From: an uncultured Gemmatimonadales bacterium
GTDB taxonomy: Bacteria > Gemmatimonadota > Gemmatimonadetes > Longimicrobiales > Gaopeijiaceae
Direction: 5' to 3'
Assembly: GCA_937919655.1 (NCBI GenBank)
Contig: CALFPJ010000015.1
Coordinates: 124,001 to 188,000, forward strand
DNA: 64,000 bases
The first letter of the stretch is position 1; each line of letters starts with the position of its first letter. The translations under genes were made by a program, and so were the position numbers. This document shows positions 44,724 to 53,926 of this stretch, one piece after another. Under the pieces are notes generated by a model. The model did no database searches. It was not told where the DNA came from and saw only the letters and a list, made by a program, of their open reading frames with translations.

Positions 44724-45275
44724 ATGCAGAGAAAGACAGTTTGGGGTGTGGCGGTGATGGCGGTGATGCTCGCTCTTCCCGCGACAGTGTCAGCCCAGGT
44801 TGCGTCCTGGAAAGACGTCCAGGTCCAAGACATCGAGGGCATGAAGGACAAATTTATTTCCCTGGCAGGGGCTTTCGACCCGTCAGATTACGCATGGCGC
44901 CCCATGGAGGGCGTTCGTTCGTTCGGTGAGGTGTTAGGACTGGCAGTTGCGGAAGCCAACTTGTTTCCCGGAGCGTGGGGTGCTGAGCCCGGTCCCACCG
45001 CAGTGGGTGGATTTGGGGCTGAACTAGCCGCTAAGGGCGCCCTCTCCCAGGCCGATATGGTCGCTGACCTGAACGCATCGTTCGACTACTTGATCGGCGT
45101 CGTGCAGGGCATGGACGATGCCAAGCGCATGTCTGATTCGTCGTATTTCGGCAACGAAATGCCGACGCACGCGAACATCGCGACCGCGATGGCGGACATG
45201 CACGAGCATCTTGGGCAGTTGATCGCGTATGCCCGCATGAATGAGGTTGTTCCGCCGTGGAGTATGGGGAACTGA
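44724..45275 (+). CDS. Exported DinB/YfiT-like protein
   Basis: Protein of 183 aa with a signal peptide (VWGVAVMAVMLALPATVSAQ) and a four-helix DinB-like core. The C-terminal metal motif survives as MHEHLGQLIAYAR (His-x-His). The expected first His of DinB proteins, in the helix before an AEANxF segment, is Ala here (GLAVAEANLF), so the metal site may be changed. GAGAGG lies before the ATG at 44724. Function of the exported DinB group is unknown. A good terminator follows. Confidence 0.75.
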   Translation: MQRKTVWGVAVMAVMLALPATVSAQVASWKDVQVQDIEGMKDKFISLAGAFDPSDYAWRPMEGVRSFGEVLGLAVAEANLFPGAWGAEPGPTAVGGFGAELAAKGALSQADMVADLNASFDYLIGVVQGMDDAKRMSDSSYFGNEMPTHANIATAMADMHEHLGQLIAYARMNEVVPPWSMGN

Positions 45276-45320
45276 TCTAATTCGGTTGCTGCGTGCTGAC
45301 CCTCGGGTCAGAAACATCGA

Positions 45321-45350
45321 GGCCCCGTCCGGTAATCCGGACGGGGCCTC
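45321..45350 (+). terminator. Rho-independent terminator after DinB-like gene
   Basis: Perfect 13-bp stem (AGGCCCCGTCCGG, 45321-45333, with 45338-45350), TAAT loop, followed by CTTT. It lies 45 nt after the DinB-like stop. Being symmetric, it may also serve the minus-strand amidohydrolase gene that ends at 45376. Confidence 0.8.
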
Positions 45351-45375
45351 TTTGCGAGAACGCTGCTGAAGAGCG

Positions 45376-47070
45376 CTAACGCTCCCAAACGACCCGGCCA
45401 CCCACAACGGTCATATCCACCTGCATCGTCTCGAGGCAGGGGTCTACGCAACTCAGATAGTCCGCCGCAGTCACCGCGAGGTCGGCCAGCATTCCTACCG
45501 CGAGGGTGCCCCGCTCATCCTCTGCGAACGTGAGGTATGCATAACCTTCTGTGGCGGCGCGAAGCGCCTGCAGCCGGGTGACGCGTTGGTCAGGCCCGGC
45601 AACCCCCCCGCTGATCGTCTCACGAGTCGTGAAGTGGTGAAGAACCCACCACGGATCGTAGGGGACGACCGGGGAGTCCGTGCCAAGCGAGACGGGAATG
45701 TCCGCTTCCAGGTATGCGCGAAGTGGTGTCGTCCACCCAGCGCGATCTTGACCCCAATACTGCACCAGGCTCGGTGCCGCGAGGTAGAGATGGTCCTGCG
45801 CGGTAACCCCCAACCCCAGGGCACGCATGCGCGGGAATTGGTCGTCGCGTGGAATGAAGCCGTGTTCGATGACCCACCGCAGACCGTCCAACGGTGCATC
45901 CGCATTCGCAATTTCGTAGGCATCCAGGACGAGATCGATCGCGGCATCCCCAACCGCATGGGTCGCGACCCGCCATCCTGCCGCATGCAACGTGCGAACG
46001 GTCTCGACGAACAGGTCATGGGGCACGGTTTGCAGACCGTAGAAGGTGCCGCCTTCGCCCCACGGCTCTTCGTAAGGCTCACGCATGAGTCCCCCCTCGA
46101 AGCCACCGTCAACGCCGAGCTTGACCCCGCCGATCTTGAGCCATTCGTCACCCTCGTCGGGCTCCGGCCATGCTTCCATCGCCTCCGCGACCGCCTCGAC
46201 CGAGCCCCGCGCACGCATCAGGAATTCGACGCGGAGGTTCAGGCGACCCTCTCCCTTGAGCCGTTGCAGTTCCTCGTATTGCTCAGAACTGCCGCCCGGG
46301 TAGCGGAGACTGGTCATACCCCGGCTATTGAGCGTTTGGTGTGACTCCGCGAGCGCATCGAGCGCGGCTTCGGGTGTCGGAGCCGGCGCCCTGGGGAGCC
46401 TCACCGCGTCTTTCGCACGGTCGACCAACTCCCCGTTAAGCCTGCCGTCCGCGTACCGTCCGATGCGACCGCCCGCGACCTGCGGCGACGACTCATTGAT
46501 GTTCCAGCGCGCAAGCGCCGCACTATTGAGGATGTACTCGTGGCCGCCTCGCACCACCACGACCGGATGATCTGTCGTCGCTCGGTCTAGATCGTCCCGG
46601 AAGGGCAGCCGCTGCTCCGTGAGTTGACCCTCGTGCCAGTCACTGTTCGTAACGATCACCTCACCGGGAGGGGTCCCAGATGCCCGTGTCGAGATGGCGT
46701 CGAGCACGTCTGCGAAGGAACGGGTGCGCGACAGGTCGACGCCGGGCCCTCCGCCGATCCCATGAAAGTGATTGTCGGCAAGGCCCGGAATCACCGAACG
46801 GCCGGCGAGCTCGACGACCCTAGTGTCGGGGCCGATGTAGGCACGGACATCCGACGCCGAACCGATCGCGACGATCCGCTCGCCCCGAACCGCGAGTCCC
46901 TCGACGGTCCCTGCGTCAGAGAGGGTCACGATCGAGCCGCCCAGCAAGACGAGGTCGGCGGGATCCGGAGTGGAGTCGGGGGTTGAGTTGCAGGCGGACG
47001 CCGCCAGAAGGGAAAGCGTGACCAGGTAGAGGGGTGCTGCCCGCAAGTGATACTGTCTTCTCATGCTCAT
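45376..47070 (-). CDS. Lipoprotein amidohydrolase, YtcJ-like (amidohydrolase_3)
   Basis: Metal-dependent hydrolase of the amidohydrolase_3 (YtcJ/N-substituted formamide deformylase-like) group. The lipoprotein signal with lipobox ASAC starts from the ATG at 47070 or 47064. Metal motif GLADNHFHG near the N-terminus, then WIHEGQ-type and GGHEYILNS segments, WVATHAVGDAAIDLVLDA (barrel His), and VSLGTDSPV with the catalytic Asp. The group hydrolyses varied amides and the substrate here cannot be named. A symmetric terminator lies at its 3' side; the gene runs alone, away from the pdh operon. Confidence 0.85.
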   Translation of the reverse strand: MSMRRQYHLRAAPLYLVTLSLLAASACNSTPDSTPDPADLVLLGGSIVTLSDAGTVEGLAVRGERIVAIGSASDVRAYIGPDTRVVELAGRSVIPGLADNHFHGIGGGPGVDLSRTRSFADVLDAISTRASGTPPGEVIVTNSDWHEGQLTEQRLPFRDDLDRATTDHPVVVVRGGHEYILNSAALARWNINESSPQVAGGRIGRYADGRLNGELVDRAKDAVRLPRAPAPTPEAALDALAESHQTLNSRGMTSLRYPGGSSEQYEELQRLKGEGRLNLRVEFLMRARGSVEAVAEAMEAWPEPDEGDEWLKIGGVKLGVDGGFEGGLMREPYEEPWGEGGTFYGLQTVPHDLFVETVRTLHAAGWRVATHAVGDAAIDLVLDAYEIANADAPLDGLRWVIEHGFIPRDDQFPRMRALGLGVTAQDHLYLAAPSLVQYWGQDRAGWTTPLRAYLEADIPVSLGTDSPVVPYDPWWVLHHFTTRETISGGVAGPDQRVTRLQALRAATEGYAYLTFAEDERGTLAVGMLADLAVTAADYLSCVDPCLETMQVDMTVVGGRVVWER

Positions 47071-47201
47071 GACAAAACCCCAACGGTGAGGACTTCTCCC
47101 GGTAGCCACACGACCCTTGTTACTCCCGCGGCACCATCCACTGCTCGAAGGCCGGGTGTCACTGAACTCTCTGACCCATGAGTACGCAGTGAAAACAAAG
47201 A

Positions 47202-47231
47202 GACCGGGTCGACCCGAAGGCCGACCCGGTC
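47202..47231 (-). terminator. Rho-independent terminator of the pdh operon
   Basis: 10-bp perfect stem (GACCGGGTCG and its complement, 47202-47211 with 47222-47231), 10-nt loop; on the minus strand it is followed by TCTCTTTGTTTTC. It starts 26 nt after the pdhC stop in the direction of transcription. Confidence 0.85.
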
Positions 47232-47257
47232 ATAGTACAGGCCGAAAACCGCGCGGT

Positions 47258-48538
47258 CTACAGCAAAATCGCCGCAGGCTCTTCGAGCATGGTTTTCAGC
47301 GTCTGCAGGAAGCGCGAACCCTGTGCCCCGTCGATCACCCGGTGGTCGCAGCTCATCGTGATCCGCATGCGCGGACGCACGGTCACCTGACCGTCCACAA
47401 CGACCGGGGTCTCTTCGATCCCACCGATCGCCAGAATCCCTGACTCGGGAGGGTTGATGATCGCCGTGAACTCATGGATACCGAACATCCCAAGGTTGGA
47501 CAGCGAGAACGTCGACCCCGTGTACTCGTCCGGCGTGAGCTTCTTATCGCGGGCCCGGACGGCAAGCTCACGGACTTCAGAACTGATCTGCGTGAGGCCC
47601 TTCGCGTGCGCGTTCTTGATGACTGGGGTAATCAGGCCATCGTCGATCGCCACAGCGACGGCGATGTGCACCGCGTTGAAGCGACGGATGAAGCCATCGT
47701 GCCACTGCGCGTTGCAGTTGGGGTGCTGGCGCAGTGCGGCTGCGGTCGCCTTGAGGACAATGTCGTTCACTGAGATGCGGATGCCGTCCTTCTCCAGCAT
47801 CGCGTTGATGCTCTTTCGCGCATCGATCACCCGACCCATGTCGATGTCCATCGTCAGATAGAACGTCGGCACCGGCCCGATCGACGTGACGAGTCGCTTC
47901 GCGATGGTCTTCCGCATCTGCGACGTGGGGAAGTCCTCGAACTCAACGCCATCCGTCGCCCATGTGGCGGGAGCAGCAACGGGAGCCGCCACGCCTGAGA
48001 CCTTCGCGTCTTCAACGTCGCGCTTCACAATGCGACCACCGGGGCCCGACCCCGACACGCGGGCGATATCCACGCCCATTTCTTCAGCAAGACGACGGGC
48101 CAGTGGTGAAGCTTTAACACGCGCTCCTTCGCCCTGGGCGGAAGCCGGAGCTGCGGCGGGTGCCGCAGCAGGTACCGCCGCAGGCGCCACAGCGGCGACA
48201 GGTGGAGCCACGGGTGCAGCTACATGCGCATCAGCTGCGGCCGGCGGCGCCGCGGCCGGAGCCCCAGCCCCAACACCTGCGATGCTGGAAATATCCTCAT
48301 CGGCAGCAGCAATCACGCCAATGACTTCACCCACGCCCGCAGTACCGCCCGCCGCGAGGAAGATCTTCCGCAGGATGCCGTCCCCGCGCGCCACCAGTTC
48401 CATAGTGGCCTTGTCCGTCTCGATCTCTGCCAAGATGTCGCCGTTGGAGATCGCGTCGCCTTCGGACTTGAGCCACTGAACAAGCTGACCCTCTTCCATT
48501 GTGGGGCTCAGGGCCTCCATGTGGACCTTAGTCGCCAT
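47258..48538 (-). CDS. pdhC: Pyruvate dehydrogenase E2, dihydrolipoamide acetyltransferase
   Basis: Core subunit of the pyruvate dehydrogenase complex, 426 aa. One lipoyl domain at the N-terminus with lipoyl-lysine Lys43 (ETDKATMEL), then a long Ala/Pro/Val linker, a peripheral-subunit-binding domain (SPLARRLAEEMGVDIARVSGSGPGGRI), and the catalytic acetyltransferase domain ending in CDHRVIDGAQG (His and Asp). Third of the structural genes, 42 nt after pdhB, and followed by a strong terminator. The Ala/Pro linker is low complexity but typical. Confidence 0.95.
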   Translation of the reverse strand: MATKVHMEALSPTMEEGQLVQWLKSEGDAISNGDILAEIETDKATMELVARGDGILRKIFLAAGGTAGVGEVIGVIAAADEDISSIAGVGAGAPAAAPPAAADAHVAAPVAPPVAAVAPAAVPAAAPAAAPASAQGEGARVKASPLARRLAEEMGVDIARVSGSGPGGRIVKRDVEDAKVSGVAAPVAAPATWATDGVEFEDFPTSQMRKTIAKRLVTSIGPVPTFYLTMDIDMGRVIDARKSINAMLEKDGIRISVNDIVLKATAAALRQHPNCNAQWHDGFIRRFNAVHIAVAVAIDDGLITPVIKNAHAKGLTQISSEVRELAVRARDKKLTPDEYTGSTFSLSNLGMFGIHEFTAIINPPESGILAIGGIEETPVVVDGQVTVRPRMRITMSCDHRVIDGAQGSRFLQTLKTMLEEPAAILL

Positions 48539-48580
48539 ATTTATGCCCGTCCTCGACCATGTGGCCTCGTCGGATCTGAA

Positions 48581-49561
48581 TCATCGATAGAGAACCTTCT
48601 TGCACGCTTCGATCACTCGCTCGGCAGACGGCTTAGCCAGCAGCTCGAGGTTCTTCGCATACGGCATCGGCACGTCCGCCTGGGTGACACGTAGAATCGG
48701 GGCGTCCAGGTCGTCGAATGCCTCTTCCTGGATCATCGACACAATTTGGGCGCCCGTACCAGCGTACGGCCATCCCTCTTCCAGGTACACCACGCGGTTC
48801 GTCTTCCGCACGGTGGTCAGGATCGCATCCATGTCCAACGGACGAATGGTACGGAGGTCGAGCACGTCGGCATAGATGCCGTCCTTCTCGAGCTTGGACG
48901 CGGCCTGTAAGGCCACGTGTACCATCTTGCCGTGCGTGACGATAGAGACGTCGCCGCCCTCGTTCTTCAAGTCTGCCACCCCGAGCGGAATGACGTAGTC
49001 GTCGTCCTCGGGGACCTCTCCTTTGAGGTTATAGAGCAGTTCTCCCTCCATGAACGCGACGGGATCGTTGTCCCGAATGGAGGCCTTGAGCAGCCCTTTC
49101 GCGTCTGCGGGCGTGGCTGGCGTCACAACCTTGCAGCCTGGTGCGTGGGAGTAATACGTCTCGCACGCCTGGGAGTGCTGGGCGGAAAGCTGGAGCGCCC
49201 CGCCGGTCGGTCCTCGGAACACGATCGGCATCGGGAATTGGCCCTCGGACATGTAGTACATCTTCGCGGCGCTATTAATCACCTGGTCTATCGCCAGGAA
49301 CGCGAAGTTGAATGTCATGAACTCGACCACCGGCCTGAGCCCAGCCATCGAGGCGCCGACACAGAGGCCGGTGAAGCCAAGCTCGCTGATGGGCGAGTCA
49401 ACAACCCGCATATCGCCGTACTCCGCGAGCAGGCCCTTGGACACCTTGTAGGCCCCGTCGTACTGCGCAACCTCTTCGCCCATGAGGAAGACGTCTGGGT
49501 CCCGCGCCATCTCTTCGTGAAGGGCCTGGTTGAGCGCCTCGCGATACGTAATGACGGCCAT
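48581..49561 (-). CDS. pdhB: Pyruvate dehydrogenase E1 beta subunit
   Basis: Beta subunit of the thiamine diphosphate-dependent E1 component, 326 aa. Transketolase pyrimidine part at the N-terminus (MGEEVAQYDGAYKVSKGL) and C-terminal transketolase domain (DLRTIRPLDMDAILTTVRKT). The ATG overlaps the pdhA stop as TAATG, so translation of the two E1 subunits is coupled. Confidence 0.95.
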   Translation of the reverse strand: MAVITYREALNQALHEEMARDPDVFLMGEEVAQYDGAYKVSKGLLAEYGDMRVVDSPISELGFTGLCVGASMAGLRPVVEFMTFNFAFLAIDQVINSAAKMYYMSEGQFPMPIVFRGPTGGALQLSAQHSQACETYYSHAPGCKVVTPATPADAKGLLKASIRDNDPVAFMEGELLYNLKGEVPEDDDYVIPLGVADLKNEGGDVSIVTHGKMVHVALQAASKLEKDGIYADVLDLRTIRPLDMDAILTTVRKTNRVVYLEEGWPYAGTGAQIVSMIQEEAFDDLDAPILRVTQADVPMPYAKNLELLAKPSAERVIEACKKVLYR

Positions 49562-50628
49562 TAGTGCTCTCCCCGGCCATCAAAGAAGAGGCGTCCGTTG
49601 GCGTTGATCTCAGCCCATACGTGCGCGTAAAGCTGGGACGCATCGGGCGGCGGCGAGTTCTCGGCAAAGTCAGCCGCATCTTGAGCGATCTTTCTGGCCT
49701 CCTGGTCCATAACCTCGAGCCCGTCCTGATCAAGATGACCGGCCGCGAAGAGCTGTTCTCGTAGCGTCACAATCGGATCGTGCTCCGCCTTCTTCTGCTC
49801 AACCTCTTTGGTCGGACGGTAGGTACCAGACACCGGGTCCGACATCGAGTGACCGCGAAAACGATACGTCTGCAGATTGACAAAACGGGGTCCACCACCA
49901 CCTCGGACTTCCTCGGCCAGGCCCCGAAAATGTGCATAAGTCGCCAGTACATCCTGCCCATCCACCGTGCTGCACGGGATCCCGTACGGAAGAGCCTTCG
50001 TGGTCATGTCGGTTTTGGATACACGGCTGAACGCGGTGCCCATTCCATACTCGTTGTTCTCGACGACATAGATCGCCGGCAGATCCCAGATCGCGGCCAT
50101 GTTGAGGGCCTCATGAAAGCCACCCTGGTTTACCGCAGCGTCTCCCATGTACACGATCACGACGCTGTCTTCTTTGCGGTATTTGATTTTCCAGGCGATG
50201 CCGGTCGCGAGCGGTACCTGACCACCGACAATCCCGTGCCCGCCCATGAAGCGCACCTCAGCGTCGAAAATGTGCATGGAGCCCCCCTTTCCACCGGAGG
50301 CGCCGTCGGCCTTACCGTAGAGCTCAGCCATCACGGCGTTCGGAGTCACTCCCTTGGCGATCGCCTGGGTGTGCTCGCGATAGGCGCTCATCACATAGTC
50401 ATCTGGCCGCAGCGGCTTGATGCTTCCGACGCACGCGCCTTCCTGGCCAATGTGTAGATGGCAGAACCCGCCAATCTTTCCGATCGCGTAGCCCTCTTCC
50501 GCCTTTTCCTCAAAACGGCGGTAGAGGAGCATGTCGCGCATCATATCGAGCGCTAGCTCTGGGCTTACTCCGTATTGCTTCAGCACGTCTGTTTTCGCGC
50601 CCTTCTTCTTGGTTGTGGCGTCGGCCAT
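49561..50628 (-). CDS. pdhA: Pyruvate dehydrogenase E1 alpha subunit
   Basis: Alpha subunit of E1, 355 aa, which decarboxylates pyruvate with ThDP and passes the acetyl group to lipoyl-E2. ThDP motif starts GDAAVNQGGFHEALNMAA and ends with VVENN. Phosphorylation-loop-like YRFRGHSMSDP is present as in the alpha2-beta2 type. The gene begins 1 nt after the lipA stop, so all four genes form one transcript. Confidence 0.95.
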   Translation of the reverse strand: MADATTKKKGAKTDVLKQYGVSPELALDMMRDMLLYRRFEEKAEEGYAIGKIGGFCHLHIGQEGACVGSIKPLRPDDYVMSAYREHTQAIAKGVTPNAVMAELYGKADGASGGKGGSMHIFDAEVRFMGGHGIVGGQVPLATGIAWKIKYRKEDSVVIVYMGDAAVNQGGFHEALNMAAIWDLPAIYVVENNEYGMGTAFSRVSKTDMTTKALPYGIPCSTVDGQDVLATYAHFRGLAEEVRGGGGPRFVNLQTYRFRGHSMSDPVSGTYRPTKEVEQKKAEHDPIVTLREQLFAAGHLDQDGLEVMDQEARKIAQDAADFAENSPPPDASQLYAHVWAEINANGRLFFDGRGEH

Positions 50629-50629
50629 T

Positions 50630-51733
50630 TCAGGACCCTGTCGTCGGTCGGCCAGGACGGCCGAGTTCGAGTTGAACGAGCTCGAGTCTCATTTCGGCAG
50701 GGGCTGGGATGTCCGCTTCCAGAACACTCTGGATCTTTCCGGGACCTCCCGCCTCTACCTCTCGCGCCTGCTCTTTGGCGTGATAGCTGGACCGCACGAG
50801 CGGACCGGACTCCACATGTTTGAAGCCGAACTCTTGTTCACCAACCCGTTTGAGTTCAGCGAACTCTTCAGGGGTCACCCAGCGAGCGACGGGGATGTGC
50901 ATCGGTGAAGGACGTAGATACTGACCAAGCGTAAGGATGTCCACGGCGGCTTCCCGGAGGTCGGACATGGCCTGCTTGATTTCGTCGAACTCCTCGCCCA
51001 TGCCAAGGATGATCCCGGTCTTTGTCAGCATATTGGGATCAATCTTCTTCACCGCACCGAGAAACGAGATCGACCGCCAGTAACGACCACCCGGGCGCAC
51101 GTCTGGATGCAGTCGATCCACGGTCTCGAGATTGTGGCCGAGAATCGCGGGCTTCGCGTCGACGACGATCTTGAGTGCAGCTTCGTCGCCCTTGAAGTCA
51201 GGGATGAGCACCTCGACCGAACAGCCGGGGACGGCCTCATGCACCCGTCGAATCGTGTCGGCATAGATCCCGGCGCCGCCGTCGGGCAGTTCGTCTCGAT
51301 TCACGCTCGTGATCACGACGTGCTCTAGTGCCATCGATGCCACGGTCTGCGCCACCCGACGCGGCTCATCGGTATCGAGTTGGGTCGGCATACCGTGGGC
51401 CACACCGCAGTACTTGCAGGCACGCGTGCACACATCGCCCAGGATCATGAAGGTCGCCGTACCGGCCTCCCAGCACTCTCCAATATTCGGGCAACTGGCC
51501 TCTTCGCACACGGTATGGAGGTTCTCGGACCGCATCATCTTTTGCAGGCGCAGATAGTTCGCGCCCCCAGGAGACCGGACCTTTAGCCACGCGGGTTTTC
51601 GCGCTCGAATATCGATCGTCTCCAACCCCTCATGGGCCGGGATATTGGACTTGCCCTTCGACTTCACCACACCGGTGTCCTTCCCGGTGGGCGTGTAGCC
51701 GTATGGCGTATCCATCGCGGTCTTCACTGCCAT
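50630..51733 (-). CDS. lipA: Lipoyl synthase
   Basis: Radical SAM enzyme that inserts two sulfurs into octanoyl-E2, 367 aa. The auxiliary cluster cysteines CEEASCPNIGEC and radical SAM motif CTRACKYC are both intact, with the C-terminal serine region RSSYHA as the auxiliary cluster ligand. It leads the operon lipA-pdhA-pdhB-pdhC, so the enzyme that matures the lipoyl domain is made together with it. No lipB octanoyltransferase in the window. A 200-nt leader separates it from the DUF819 gene; no riboswitch was recognised there. Confidence 0.96.
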   Translation of the reverse strand: MAVKTAMDTPYGYTPTGKDTGVVKSKGKSNIPAHEGLETIDIRARKPAWLKVRSPGGANYLRLQKMMRSENLHTVCEEASCPNIGECWEAGTATFMILGDVCTRACKYCGVAHGMPTQLDTDEPRRVAQTVASMALEHVVITSVNRDELPDGGAGIYADTIRRVHEAVPGCSVEVLIPDFKGDEAALKIVVDAKPAILGHNLETVDRLHPDVRPGGRYWRSISFLGAVKKIDPNMLTKTGIILGMGEEFDEIKQAMSDLREAAVDILTLGQYLRPSPMHIPVARWVTPEEFAELKRVGEQEFGFKHVESGPLVRSSYHAKEQAREVEAGGPGKIQSVLEADIPAPAEMRLELVQLELGRPGRPTTGS

Positions 51734-51941
51734 CTATCCTCCAGCCGGCGCCTCGCACCACGGTGAACAGACCGTGCTGGAACGGGACGCGGCGTCGCTA
51801 GACGAAAAAGCCCCAACCTCGAATTGAACGAATCCTGGGCGGCTGCGCGCCGGAGACATCCGTAGGGGAGCCAGAAAAGGTAGCCCGGGGCAGGGTTTCG
51901 TTACAAGACAGGGCCCGGTTGGCGCGAAACAGAGGGCACCC

Positions 51942-53141
51942 CTACAAGCCCACCCCCATCCCTTGGACGAGGTACGCCACGCTGAAACCCAGGTAGGTGC
52001 CAACCGCATATCCTAGCAGGCCCACGATCACTCCGGGCAATATAAAACCTGGCCATTCCCGAGACACCGCAACCGCCAACGCACTGGAAGGCCCACCAAC
52101 AGCGGCCTGCGAAGCCACCGAAAGTGACCCAATGTCGAGCTTCACGAGTCGCCCCACCCCGTACACGAAGACCCCGTGCACGCCAACAACCACAGCCGTG
52201 TAGTAGAAAACCTCGAAACCGACGGCGGCAATCTCGGCTACCCGCGACCAGATCCCAATCACGACAAAGAAGAAATGCAGCGCCAACGTTCCGAGCTGAA
52301 GTGCTCCCTCGGGGCGCGTGAACCACGGCGTGTGCCCGACAACGAGGGCGAAAGTCGTAAGAAACAGCACTGGGGGAATCCCACCCATCCAGCCCGGTAC
52401 CGTACCCGTCGCGGCCAGCGCGCCCAGACCCGCCGCTGCGCCCTCCGCCGCTGCCAGAAGGATGATTCCCAAGGCGAACAGCTTCGCGAGATCCAGCACC
52501 GAAAGAGATGCTGTGACAAAGAACGGGTGGTGCGTCCCCTTCGCGGCGCCGGCATCGACACCCTCAGGATGTGCGAACGCAGCCTCCGGAACCGGCGGAT
52601 AGAATTTCCCAATCCACAGAGGCAACAACATCGTGGCGCCAAGCCAAACACCGGTCATGAGGGCATCGGCTGCGGTTGCGCCAGCAAATAGGGCCGCGGG
52701 TAGCCCAACACCTCGGGCAACCCCCACGAAATTCAGAGATCCCCCGGAATAGGTCCCCGTAAGCGTACCGGCGAGCTGCCACGTGCTCTCGCCTATCGCA
52801 CCGGCGAAGAGAAAGGCGCCGACAAACGCCCCCAGTGCAGTACCCGTTATCGCGATCCCGAACGCCAGTACCATCCGCGGCCCGGCGAGGCGCAAGTCGC
52901 TCAGGTTCACGGCCAACAGTAGCCACGCGATGGCTACCATGGTGACTGGACCCGCAATCATGTCGTAGACCGGAGATGCCGCTGGCACCAGGCCGGTGTT
53001 GGACAAAATGGCGCCGAACATCAGGGCAAGGAGCGAAGCCCCAAGCTTCGAGAGCGCCGGGATCTTACGGTCGAGCCAAAACGCAAGCACGGTAGCTCCC
53101 GCGATGAGCGCCGTGAGCATGAGTGCCCCGTCAATCAACAC
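51942..53141 (-). CDS. DUF819 family membrane protein
   Basis: Polytopic membrane protein (399 aa) with about ten hydrophobic segments, containing the DUF819 family segments GTYSGGSLNFVGVARGVGLP and, near the end, VASQAAVGGPSSALAVA, which resemble paired halves of transporters. Function unknown. Its start lies inside the 3' end of the LOG gene (7-nt overlap), so the two are coupled. Confidence 0.88.
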   Translation of the reverse strand: MLIDGALMLTALIAGATVLAFWLDRKIPALSKLGASLLALMFGAILSNTGLVPAASPVYDMIAGPVTMVAIAWLLLAVNLSDLRLAGPRMVLAFGIAITGTALGAFVGAFLFAGAIGESTWQLAGTLTGTYSGGSLNFVGVARGVGLPAALFAGATAADALMTGVWLGATMLLPLWIGKFYPPVPEAAFAHPEGVDAGAAKGTHHPFFVTASLSVLDLAKLFALGIILLAAAEGAAAGLGALAATGTVPGWMGGIPPVLFLTTFALVVGHTPWFTRPEGALQLGTLALHFFFVVIGIWSRVAEIAAVGFEVFYYTAVVVGVHGVFVYGVGRLVKLDIGSLSVASQAAVGGPSSALAVAVSREWPGFILPGVIVGLLGYAVGTYLGFSVAYLVQGMGVGL

Positions 53142-53911
53142 ACTTCTCTCCCGTTTTTGGGCAGCGTCCCTTCTTGGATCACGCGGCGCCGCTCACAGCG
53201 TTCCACAATATGAGCACACGCCTCCGCCGGATCATCCGTTACAAACATGATGTCTAGGTCCTCGGGCGCGATCTTTCCTTCTGCAGACATCGTGTCGCGC
53301 ATCCACTTGACCAGACCACCCCAGTAGTCCGACCCGAACAAGACCACAGGAAAATGGCGTACCTTGTTGGTCTGAATAAGGGTCATGGCTTCAAACAACT
53401 CATCCATCGTCCCGAATCCACCCGGGAAGATCACAAACGCCTCCGCATACTTCACGAACATCGTCTTGCGGATAAAGAAGTATCTGAAGTCGATCGAGAC
53501 ATCGATGTATTTGTTCGTGAACTGTTCGAACGGCAGCTCGATGTTGCAACCCACCGACGTCGCGCCAGCTTCTCTGGCACCCTTGTTGGCGGCCTCCATC
53601 ATGCCCGGGCCTCCTCCCGTGACGATCGCGAAACCTGCCTCGCCTAACAGGCGGCCCGTCTCCACGCACTTGGCGTACATCGGGTCGTTGGACCTGGTTC
53701 GGGCGGACCCGAAGATCGAAACTGCTGGCCCGATATGAGCCATCTCCTCGAATCCCTCGACGAACTCCCCCATGATCCGAAAAATGCGCCACGCGTCACG
53801 GCCAATGGCCTCGATCTCCTCAACGCTTTCGAGGAGCCTCTCGTCTTCGGTCGTGCGGTCGTGCGGGAAGGGCACCGCGTGGTCGTTGCTACGGCCAGGC
53901 TGATCACTCAT
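53135..53911 (-). CDS. LOG family Rossmann protein (TIGR00730-like)
   Basis: LOG-type protein of 258 aa. Rossmann start SIFGSARTR, GGGPGMMEAANKGAREAG, and the diagnostic PGGFGTMDELFEAMTL. Family members cleave nucleotide 5'-monophosphates at the base (cytokinin riboside phosphoribohydrolase or AMP/IMP nucleosidase). About 60 N-terminal residues precede the core, longer than the short LOG form. 15 nt downstream of the epimerase stop, in the minus-strand chain. Confidence 0.88.
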   Translation of the reverse strand: MSDQPGRSNDHAVPFPHDRTTEDERLLESVEEIEAIGRDAWRIFRIMGEFVEGFEEMAHIGPAVSIFGSARTRSNDPMYAKCVETGRLLGEAGFAIVTGGGPGMMEAANKGAREAGATSVGCNIELPFEQFTNKYIDVSIDFRYFFIRKTMFVKYAEAFVIFPGGFGTMDELFEAMTLIQTNKVRHFPVVLFGSDYWGGLVKWMRDTMSAEGKIAPEDLDIMFVTDDPAEACAHIVERCERRRVIQEGTLPKNGREVC

Positions 53912-53926
53912 GTATCACTCTGCCTT

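Noticed and set aside
48110..48330. Ala/Pro/Val-rich low-complexity stretch in pdhC
   Set aside because: Normal flexible linker between lipoyl and binding domains of E2.
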